Shown one piece after another: positions 57,726 through 64,000 of a DNA stretch of 64,000 nt. Made by a program: the position numbers and the translations under genes. Origin of the DNA: PALSA-612 sp963791225 (GTDB lineage Bacteria; Actinomycetota; Thermoleophilia; Gaiellales; Gaiellaceae); contig CAWBRV010000003.1 of NCBI GenBank assembly GCA_963791225.1, positions 1,116,001 to 1,180,000 on the forward strand. The letters run 5' to 3'. How positions within the stretch are numbered: the stretch's first letter is position 1; each line of letters starts with the position of its first letter. The notes beneath the pieces were generated by a model. It was given only the letters and a program-made list of their open reading frames with translations. It was not told where the DNA came from and did not search any database.

Positions 57726-58486
57726 TGCTGGCAGGCGCCGTGGAATCGCTCGTCGAAGCGGTCGTCGCCGGGGACGCAGGCGCAGTCGCCGTCATGCTCG
57801 AAGACGGCCTGCCGCCGGACAGCCGCCACGAGGGCTCGACGGCGCTGTACCGGACGGCCGTGGCCGGGGATACGAACCTCGCCGAGCTCCTCCTCTGCGC
57901 CGGGGCCGATCCCGACCTGCTGAGCGGCGGCGAGAGCGAGGGCACGCCGCTCTGCGCGGCCTCGTGCTGGGGGTTCGTGGGGATCGTGCGGGCACTTCTC
58001 GCCCACGGGGCCAATCCGAACCTGCCCGAGGACGACGCCTGGACGCCGCTCCGCTGGGCAGCGGCGCACGGGCACGAGGACGTCGTGCGGGAGCTTCTCG
58101 CTGGTGGCGCCGACCCGGATCTGCGGGCGCCGATCGGCGACGCCGCCCGACGGGGGTCGCTCTGCGTCGTGCGCGCGCTGCTCGAGTACGGGGCCAATCC
58201 GGACGAGCCCGACCTCGAGGGCTCGACGGCGCTCGCACTCGCCGGGTGGTGGATCGGCAAGGACGTGGAGGGCGAGCTCGTCGCGCGCGTCGAGCTGCTC
58301 GTCGGCACGCTCGAGCACGGTCGGCGCGGCGGGGAGATCACGATTTCGCGGACTCCCCGTTCGGACGGAACCGAGCTCGTCTCCGTCCGGGCGTCGTTCC
58401 CCGACGGCGCCGAGACCGGCGCCGAGGTCGAGACGGGGCACGAGCAGATCGCCGCGCTGCTCAAATCGCGTCGCGTGCCGCAGTAG
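57725..58486 (+). CDS. Ankyrin-repeat protein
   Basis: 253 residues with four to five ankyrin units: STALYRTAVAGDTNLAELLL-CAGADPD, TPLCAASCWGFVGIVRALLA-HGANPN, TPLRWAAAHGHEDVVRELLA-GGADPD and SLCVVRALLEYGANPDEPDL. The C-terminal ~80 residues form a beta-rich segment and are not repeats. Ankyrin stacks mediate protein binding; no partner is suggested. Divergent from the FAH gene with 11 bases between start codons. Confidence 0.85.
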   Translation: MLAGAVESLVEAVVAGDAGAVAVMLEDGLPPDSRHEGSTALYRTAVAGDTNLAELLLCAGADPDLLSGGESEGTPLCAASCWGFVGIVRALLAHGANPNLPEDDAWTPLRWAAAHGHEDVVRELLAGGADPDLRAPIGDAARRGSLCVVRALLEYGANPDEPDLEGSTALALAGWWIGKDVEGELVARVELLVGTLEHGRRGGEITISRTPRSDGTELVSVRASFPDGAETGAEVETGHEQIAALLKSRRVPQ

Positions 58487-58497
58487 CTCGTCGACCA

Positions 58498-58523
58498 CGA
58501 CGTGGGAGGGACAGTCCCCGAAC
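58498..58523. repeat. REP-like palindrome, copy 10 (degenerate)
   Basis: Core GGGACAGTCCC with GTGGGAG on the left and CCGAACG on the right, partly mismatched. It lies 12 bases after the ankyrin stop. Confidence 0.65.
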
Positions 58524-58570
58524 GCGGGTGCGACGGAACCGGCACAGAGGTTGCGCAGCCACCATTTATA

Positions 58571-58611
58571 TGCCTCAACGAGGCAGATCGAAGCGGCCGC
58601 GTTGCGGCCGC
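58571..58611. other. Two adjacent hairpins beside an AT-rich stretch
   Basis: TGCCTC-AAC-GAGGCA (58571-58585), then GCGGCCGC-GTT-GCGGCCGC (58593-58611). They follow ATTTATA, rare in this genome, in the gap between the ankyrin and SDR genes (58487-58675). Likely transcription barriers for convergent genes. Confidence 0.5.
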
Positions 58612-58675
58612 GTCATGAGCCGGGATACGGCCGTGAGCCGAAGGGCCGGATCGGCCCGAGGCATTCGCGGCTGGG

Positions 58676-59398
58676 CTAGTAGACGGCTCGGCCCCCCGAG
58701 ATGTCGTACGCGGCGCCGGTCGAGAACGTGCACTCGTCGCTCGCGAGCCAGCAGATCAGCGCCGCCACCTCCTCGGCCGTGCCGACGCGCCCGAGGGGGA
58801 TCCGCTCGACCATGTAGCCGACGTGCTCCGCGGTGAGGCCGTCGAGGATCGGCGTCTCGATCACGGCCGGCGCGATGCAGTTGACGAGGACGCCGGTCTG
58901 CGCCAGGTCCTTCCCGAGCGCCTTCGTCAGCGCGATCACCGCCGCCTTCGAAGCGGAGTAGGCGGGCGCCATCGGGTTGCCCTCCTTGCCCGCGATCGAG
59001 GAGAGGAGCACGATGCGCCCGTAGCCGCGCTCGACCATCCCGGGGACAACGGCGCGGCAGGCGTAGAAGGTCCCGTCGGCGTTGACGCCCATCACATGGC
59101 GCCACTCGTCGTCGGGCGTGTCCACGGTGCGCATGGACGTTCCGGGCACGCCGGCCGAGTTGACGAGGATGTCGATCCGCCCGAGCTCTGCTTCGGCGCG
59201 CCGGACCGCGTCGTTCACGTTGGCCGACCTCGAGATGTCGCCCTGGAGCGCGAGCCCGTCGCCCACCGGAGCCTGCCGGTCGAAGATCGCCACCTCGGCG
59301 CCGCCCGCGCGCAGCCGCTCGGCCGCTGCCCGCCCGATGCCGCTCGCGCCTCCGGTGACGAGCGCGCAGCGTCCCGAGAAGTCATACGTGACGGCCAT
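58676..59398 (-). CDS. Short-chain dehydrogenase/reductase
   Basis: 240 residues, classical SDR. NAD motif ALVTGGASGIGRAAAERLRA, LVNSAG in DILVNSAGVPG, catalytic Ser in VLLSSIAGKEG and Y-x3-K in PAYSASKAAVIAL. Ala/Phe-Asp (IFDRQAP) after the second strand favours NAD. Substrate unknown; it is divergent from the diol dehydratase genes and could serve the same aldehyde/alcohol pathway. Confidence 0.9.
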   Translation of the reverse strand: MAVTYDFSGRCALVTGGASGIGRAAAERLRAGGAEVAIFDRQAPVGDGLALQGDISRSANVNDAVRRAEAELGRIDILVNSAGVPGTSMRTVDTPDDEWRHVMGVNADGTFYACRAVVPGMVERGYGRIVLLSSIAGKEGNPMAPAYSASKAAVIALTKALGKDLAQTGVLVNCIAPAVIETPILDGLTAEHVGYMVERIPLGRVGTAEEVAALICWLASDECTFSTGAAYDISGGRAVY

Positions 59399-59403
59399 CC
59401 GAC

Positions 59404-59414
59404 TACCTTAAGCT
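59404..59414. promoter_or_regulatory. Overlapping divergent -10 hexamers
   Basis: TAAGCT (59409-59414, plus) ends 8 bases before ATG 59423. TAAGGT (59409-59404, minus) ends 5 bases before ATG 59398. The two share the CTTAAG palindrome. Both fit leaderless transcription from one bidirectional promoter. Pattern only. Confidence 0.4.
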
Positions 59415-59422
59415 CTGACGCG

Positions 59423-59851
59423 ATGGGATTCGACCCCGGCGTCGACTACCCGCTCGGCTCGAGGCGGCCCGACCTCGTCTCGACCCCGGGCGGCCACCCG
59501 CTCGACGAGGTGACCCTCGACGCCGTGCGTGACGGTCGGATCGGGGCCGAGGACCTCCGCGCGACGCCGGCGACGCTTCGCCGCCAGTCCGCGATTGCCC
59601 TCGCGGCGAGGCGTCCGCAGCTCGCCGACAACCTCGCCCGTGCGGCCGAGCTCGCCGCGGTGCCCTCCGAGACGATCCTCGAGATCTACACGGCTCTCCG
59701 ACCCAACCGCTCGTCGGCGGACGAGCTCGAGGAGTGGGCCCGGCGGCTCGAGACGGAGTGGGAGGCGCCGCTGACGGCGGGGTTCGTGCGCGAGGCGAAG
59801 GACGTGTACGCGAAGCGGGGGCTGCTTGCCGGAGAACGGGCGCAGGTCTAG
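59423..59851 (+). CDS. B12-dependent diol/glycerol dehydratase small subunit (PduE-like)
   Basis: 142 residues from ATG 59423. The small-subunit pattern is clear: DYPLGSRRPDLVSTPGGHPL, LDEVTLDAVRDGRIGAEDLR, LADNLARAAELAAVPSETIL, EIYTALRPNRSSADELEEWA and AGFVREAKDVYAKRGLL. Small subunits bind to the cobalamin-carrying large subunit. In known operons the gene comes last; here it comes first. The stop overlaps the next start by 26 bases. Confidence 0.87.
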   Translation: MGFDPGVDYPLGSRRPDLVSTPGGHPLDEVTLDAVRDGRIGAEDLRATPATLRRQSAIALAARRPQLADNLARAAELAAVPSETILEIYTALRPNRSSADELEEWARRLETEWEAPLTAGFVREAKDVYAKRGLLAGERAQV

Positions 59852-62091
59852 CCGCTTCGTCTCGCGGGAGCAGCGCGAGCTACGCCGCGAGGTGCTCGTC
59901 TCGCCCTATCCGGAGCTCGGGCTCGTCGCGATGGACGGGCCGAACGATCCGGAGCCGAGCCTTGTCGTCGAAGACGGCCGTGTCGTCGAAATCGACGGCC
60001 GCCGGGAGCCGGATTTCGACGTGAGTCGACCACTTCCTCGCACGGCACGGGATCGACGCCGACGCGGCCGCCGACGCGCAGGCGCTCGAGGACGACGAGC
60101 TCGCACGTCGGCTCGTCGACGTCGACTGCCCCCGCTCCGAGCTCGTGCGCCTGTCGCGGGGCCTGACGCCGGCTCGGCTCGCGCGAATCGCCGCTCGGCT
60201 CGACCCGGTCGAGATGATGTTCGCGCTCAAGAAGTTGCGGGCGCGACGCGCGCCGGCGAACCAGGCGCACGTCACGAACCTCAAGGACAACCCGGCGCTG
60301 CTCGCCGCCGACGCCGCCGAGGCGGCCGCGCGCGGCTTCGCGGAGGTCGAGACGACGGTCGGCGTCTCCCGCTACGCGCCGCTGAACGCGATCGCGATCC
60401 TCGTCGGCTCGCAGACGGGTCGCCCCGGCGTGATGACCCAGTGCGCGGTCGAGGAGCGACGGAACCTCGACCTCGCGATCCGCGGACTCGTCACCTACGC
60501 CGAGACGCTGTCGGTCTACGGCACCGAGCCCGTGTTCGTCGACGGCGACGACACGCCCTGGTCGAAGGCTTTCCTCGGGTCGGCCTACGCGTCGCGTGGC
60601 GTCAAGATCCGCTTCACGTCGGGAGGCGGTTCCGAGGCGCTGATGGGGCGGTCGCTCGGCTACTCGATGCTTTACCTCGAGGCGCGGTGTCTCGCGGCCG
60701 TCCGCGCGGCCGGGTCGCAGGGTGTCCAGAACGGCTCGATCTCGTGCGTCGCGCTGGCGCTCGCCGTGCCCGGCGGCACGCGAGAGATCCTGGCCGAGAA
60801 CCTGCTCGCGGCCTGGCTCGACCTCGAGGTCGCGTCCGGCAACGACGCGATCGCGTCGCACTCGGAGATCCGCAAGACGGCGAAGCTCATGGGCCAGCTG
60901 CTGCCCGGCACCGACTTCGTCACGTCGGGCTATTCGGTCATGCCCCGCTACGACAACATGTTCGGCGGCGGCAATTTCGACGCGGACGACCTCGACGAGT
61001 GGATGACCGTCCAGCGCGACTGGCAGGTCGACGCCGGGATCGAGCCTGCCGGTGAGGAGGCTGTCGTCGCGGTGCGCATCCGTGCCGCGCAGGCGGTGCA
61101 GGCCGTATTCGACGAGCTCGGGCTGCCGCCGGTCACCGAGGCCGAGGTCGAGGCGGCCACGTACGGATCGACGAGCCGCGACCTGCCGGACCGGGATCGC
61201 GGCGCCGACGCAGAGGCTGCCGACCGGCTGCTGGCGGCGGGCACGAGCGGAGTCGAGATCGTACGTGCGCTCGACGCGCGGGGTTTCGACGACGTTGCGG
61301 AGGCGATCGTCGGCATGCAGCGCCAGCGCGTCTCGGCGGACTACCTGCAGACGTCGGCCGTGATCGACGCCGACGCGACCGTGCACTCGGCCGTCAACGA
61401 TCCGAACCTCTACACAGGCCCGGGGACGGGGTACCGCCTCGAGGGTGAGCGCTGGCAGCTTCTCCAGTCGCTGCCGTACGTCGTCGATCCGCGCGAGCTC
61501 GTCGAGGCGGAGCCCGAAGGTGAGCCGGTGGTCGTCGAGACCGGCGAGGCCGACGCGGGGACGCGTTCGGACGAGGTCGTGCTCGCGGTCGGCCCGGCGT
61601 TCGGTGACACGCTCCGGGCGACGATCAACGGGCTCGCGCACGCGGACGTGCTGGCGGCGGTCGCCGAGGGGATCCGGGAGGGTGGAGCCGAGCCGCGACT
61701 GGTTCGCGTCCGCCGCTCGTCGGACGTCGCCTTCATCGGCCACGACGGCGCGCTCCTCTCGGGGTCGGGCGTCGCCGTCGGCCTCCAGTCGAAAGGCACC
61801 GCGGTCATCCACCGCGCCGACCTCGAGCCGCTCGACAACCTCGAGCTGTTCGGCATGTCGCCGCTCTACTCGCTCGACTCGTACCGCGCGATGGGTCGCA
61901 ACGCCGCCGGTTACGCGCTCGGCCGGCCGGTCGGGCCGGTCCCGACGCTGATGGACAACTATGCGCGTGCCAAGCTGATCGTGAAGACGACCCTGCTCCA
62001 CGCGCGCGAGACGGCCGCGATCGTGCCCGGCGCGCCGGCGGTCGAGCTGGCCCCGTCCGTCCCGGCCCTGTCACAGGGACAGTCCCTGTAA
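59826..62091 (+). CDS. Fused large + medium subunits of B12-dependent diol/glycerol dehydratase (frameshifted)
   Basis: About 754 residues if one inserted base near 60024 is removed. The large-subunit part (to about residue 555) has GLVAMDGPNDPEPSLVVEDG, QAHVTNLKDNPALLAADAAE, SVYGTEPVFVDGDDTPWSKA, RFTSGGGSEALMGRSLGYSM and DPNLYTGPGTGYRLEGERWQ. The medium-subunit part begins at EVVLAVGPAFGDTLRATING and contains VAFIGHDGALLSGSGVAVGL. No stop separates them, so the two are one polypeptide. TTG 59826 is preceded by GGGGG. The C-terminus, SQGQSL, is encoded by a REP. Confidence 0.85.
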
Positions 62092-62092
62092 C
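62070..62092. repeat. REP-like palindrome, copy 11 (GTTAC-arm type)
   Basis: 23 nt with core CAGGGACAGTCCCTG. Identical to copy 9 read in the opposite direction. The TAA stop of the diol dehydratase lies within it (62089-62091), so the element ends the gene. Confidence 0.9.
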
Positions 62093-62177
62093 GGAGCACG
62101 CACACGTTCTGTAACGGAAGGCGCACAGGCCGGACCGGGCGTCGTACGATTCCGACTCGACCAACCAGGAGGTTCCC

Positions 62178-63542
62178 ATGGCAGTTGCCGAGCAGGAGGT
62201 CGCCCTGATCGAGGGTTTCGCCGGAAAGGTGCTCCAACCGGGAGATCCGACCTACGACGAGGTGCGTCGCGTCCACAACGGGCTGATCGACAAGCGGCCC
62301 GCGCTGATCGCCCGCTGCACCGGAACCGCGGACGTCGTCGCCGCGGTCAACGCAGCGAGGGAGCACGGATGGGAGGTCTCGGTCCGCGGCGGCGGGCACA
62401 ACGTCGCCGGTACCGCCGTCGCCGACGGCGGCCTGATGATCGACCTCTCGACGATGAAGGGCATCCACGCCGATCCCGCCGCGCGGACGGTGCGTGCGCA
62501 GGGCGGCGTGCTCTGGAAGGAGCTCAACCGGGAGACGCAGCTCCACGGCCTCGCCGTGACGGGCGGCGCGATCTCGACGACGGGCATCGCCGGCCTGACG
62601 CTCGGCGGCGGTCTCGGCTGGCTGATGACGAAGCTCGGCCTCGCCGCCGACAATCTGCTCTCGGTCGAGCTCGTGACGGCCGACGGCAGCGTCCTGACCG
62701 TCAGCGCCGACGAGCACCCCGACCTGTTCTGGGGCCTCCGCGGCGGCGGCGGCAACTTCGGCGTCGCCACGTCGTTCGAGTACCGGCTGCACCCGATCGG
62801 CCCGATGATCACCGGCGGTCTGATCGCGCATCCGATCGAGGCAGCCGGCGATCTGCTCCGCTTCATGCGGGACTTCGCAGAGGACATCCCGGATGACCTC
62901 ATGTTCGTCGCCGGCTGCGTCCACGCGCCCGACGGGTCGGGCGTGCCGCTGGCGGCGGTCGGCGTCTGCCACTCCGGGACGCTCGAGCAGGCCGAGGCCG
63001 ACCTGAAGCCGGTGCTCGAGTTCGGCTCGCCCGCCCTGAGCATGATCGGCCCGATGCCGTACGAGGCCGTCTGCCAGATGCTCGACGACGCCTATCCGAA
63101 AGGCGGGCTCAACTACTGGAAGTCGACGTTCCTCAGCGAGCTCTCGGACGATGCCATCGAGGTGATGGTCGAGCGGTTCGCAAGCTGTCCGTCGCCGATG
63201 ACGGCCATGATCGTCGAGCACTTCCACGGCGAGGTCACGCGCGTTCCGGTCGAGGCGACCGCGGTGCCGCATCGGCAGCCCGGCTACAACCTCGTCATCA
63301 CCGGCATCTGGATGGATCCCGAGACGACGGAGGCGAACATCGGCTGGACGCGGGAGACCTACGACGCGTTCGCCCCGTTCGCCGCCTCGAGTCGCTGGCT
63401 GAACTACCTGCCGGCGGAAGAAGCCGACGACGCAGGCCTCCGCGCCGCATACGGACCGAACTACGAGCGGCTCGTCGCGCTGAAGAGGACGTACGACCCG
63501 GCCAACCTGTTCCACCTGAACGCGAACATCAAGCCGGCCTGA
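62178..63542 (+). CDS. BBE-like FAD-linked oxidoreductase
   Basis: 454 residues; ribosome site AGGAGG before ATG 62178. PCMH-type FAD domain with VSVRGGGHNVAGTAVADGGL (His for covalent FAD), ISTTGIAGLTLGGGLGWLMT and LRGGGGNFGVATSFEYRLHP, then the C-terminal berberine-bridge motif DPANLFHLNANIKP. The position that carries the second covalent Cys in bicovalent enzymes is Thr here (TTGIAG), so single linkage is likely. Substrate unknown: sugars and alkaloids are used by relatives. Confidence 0.88.
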   Translation: MAVAEQEVALIEGFAGKVLQPGDPTYDEVRRVHNGLIDKRPALIARCTGTADVVAAVNAAREHGWEVSVRGGGHNVAGTAVADGGLMIDLSTMKGIHADPAARTVRAQGGVLWKELNRETQLHGLAVTGGAISTTGIAGLTLGGGLGWLMTKLGLAADNLLSVELVTADGSVLTVSADEHPDLFWGLRGGGGNFGVATSFEYRLHPIGPMITGGLIAHPIEAAGDLLRFMRDFAEDIPDDLMFVAGCVHAPDGSGVPLAAVGVCHSGTLEQAEADLKPVLEFGSPALSMIGPMPYEAVCQMLDDAYPKGGLNYWKSTFLSELSDDAIEVMVERFASCPSPMTAMIVEHFHGEVTRVPVEATAVPHRQPGYNLVITGIWMDPETTEANIGWTRETYDAFAPFAASSRWLNYLPAEEADDAGLRAAYGPNYERLVALKRTYDPANLFHLNANIKPA

Positions 63543-63548
63543 GCACCG

Positions 63549-63581
63549 ACGTGGGGGCAGACAGCCGGTCTGTCCCCACGT
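63549..63581. repeat. Divergent REP-like hairpin
   Basis: Arms ACGTGGGG and CCCCACGT around GCAGAC/GTCTGT. The central core differs from GGGACWGTCCC but the outer ACGTGG/CCACGT match copies 1 and 5. It lies 7 bases after the BBE stop and 13 bases before the convergent tautomerase stop, so it could also serve as a terminator. Confidence 0.55.
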
Positions 63582-63593
63582 AACTTCTTGCGA

Positions 63594-63776
63594 TCAGGCT
63601 CCTGGTTTTCCGGCGATGCCCCAGTTTTTGGGCGAGACGCCCTGCACGACGACCTGGATGTGCTCGGGAGCGGCGCCGCTGGACTCGGAGAGCGCCTTCG
63701 TCAGGCTCTCGATGATCTTGGGGACGGACTCCTCCGTTACGCGCGAGTCGTAGAGCTTCACGTCGATCCAGGGCAT
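63594..63776 (-). CDS. 4-oxalocrotonate tautomerase-family protein
   Basis: 60 residues. After Met removal the catalytic Pro1 is exposed (MPWIDVKLYDSRVTEESVPK); the rest follows the family pattern (LTKALSESSGAAPEHIQVVV). Family members tautomerise enols and dienols. It begins 1 base after the stop of the upstream partial gene on the same strand. Confidence 0.88.
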   Translation of the reverse strand: MPWIDVKLYDSRVTEESVPKIIESLTKALSESSGAAPEHIQVVVQGVSPKNWGIAGKPGA

Positions 63777-63777
63777 G

Positions 63778-64000
63778 TCAGCGCTCCTTCCTCCGTAGGA
63801 CGAGAGCGCCGACGATAACGAGCGCCAGCAGAAGCTGCAGCGGGGCGGTGATCCCGCCCTCCTTGTGCCAGCCCTCGAGCCGGTGGGACGGGAAGAGCTT
63901 CGGGCCGTCGTGGCCGGGGCTCGGGATCACGTGCTCGAGGTCGGGCGCGGCGGCAAAGGCGCCGCCGACGACCGCCGGGTCGAAGAGGCCCCGGCGGAGC
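63778..64000 (-). CDS. Partial membrane protein, C-terminal end only
   Basis: An open frame of 73 codons from the right edge to TGA 63780-63778. It reads LFDPAVVGGAFAAAPDLEHV, then KLFPSHRLEGWHKEGGITAP and a final membrane span LQLLLALVIVGALVLRRKER. The P-D-x-D/E-H and S-H-R-L-x-x-W-H patterns recall YdjM-type membrane hydrolases. The N-terminus lies outside the window, so the assignment is tentative. Confidence 0.55.
   Translation of the reverse strand, partial: LRRGLFDPAVVGGAFAAAPDLEHVIPSPGHDGPKLFPSHRLEGWHKEGGITAPLQLLLALVIVGALVLRRKER

Noticed and set aside
58593..58611. GCGGCCGC repeats as an attachment site
   Set aside because: The unit is itself a palindrome and there is no integrase gene nearby; a hairpin is the simpler reading.
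59826..60145. Programmed frameshift at the start of the diol dehydratase large subunit
   Set aside because: No slippery sequence around 60024; removal of one A restores the expected sequence DHFLARHGI.
30290..62092. Palindromes taken as ordinary transcription terminators
   Set aside because: Several copies lie upstream of genes or inside coding sequence, they share a common core, and no T tract follows. Some may still act as barriers, but that does not explain the shared sequence.

Overview
The window is high-GC, densely coded bacterial DNA. Genes sit on both strands and are often joined by 4-base start/stop overlaps, with frequent GTG and TTG starts. Gene content points to Actinomycetota, possibly a soil Thermoleophilia-type lineage: LLM-class flavoenzyme, UPF0104 flippases, NarL/LuxR regulators, short LutC, ChlD-like chelatase and Baeyer-Villiger-type monooxygenase. 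The phylum is an inference from composition and gene families; no marker gene is present beyond a partial tRNA-Ala at the left edge.

Layout. 0-3.4 kb: tRNA-Ala(CGC) 3' part, LLM flavoenzyme, VOC protein and an HD-GYP/LuxR regulator. 3.4-11.4 kb: a signal-transduction block with two related hybrid-lineage histidine kinases, receivers, a receiver-cyclase, a NarL-type pair and two small exported proteins. Several genes here are broken by single-base insertions. 11.5-30 kb: monooxygenase, three UPF0104-type flippases (one fused to a kinase-like domain), BrkB, a Vps62-domain membrane protein, a K+ channel, a sulfatase/HAD pair, MOSC and a DUF4091 protein. 30-37 kb: a MoxR-DUF58-BatA-BatB operon and secreted proteins. 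37-48 kb: PGM1-like ATP-grasp ligase, adenosine deaminase, dehydratase, lutABC, a REP-associated tyrosine transposase (RAYT), FAH protein and MFS. 48-64 kb: ChlI/ChlD chelatase locus, TPP enzyme, chromate transporter, epimerase, ALDH/FAH pair, a B12-type diol dehydratase, a BBE-like flavoenzyme, a tautomerase and a partial membrane protein.

From 30 kb rightward the intergenic spaces carry at least eleven copies, plus degenerate ones, of a short palindrome with core GGGACWGTCCC. The RAYT gene at 44.4-44.9 kb has a copy on each side, so this looks like a RAYT/REP system with two arm types. Some copies lie in coding sequence and supply the C-terminus of lutC, part of the ChlD-like domain and the C-terminus of the diol dehydratase. 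Two larger (~95-105 nt) compound elements (48.73 and 55.33 kb) share the palindrome's outer arm and two internal hairpins with compensatory base changes; these are the least explained objects in the window.

The ChlI-like gene ends just after a seven-A run, and the von Willebrand half of ChlD lies in the -1 frame: a strong candidate for programmed frameshifting that would give both chelatase subunits from one message. A B12-dependent dehydratase with fused large and medium subunits lies 10 kb away, which makes a cobalt-chelatase role plausible.
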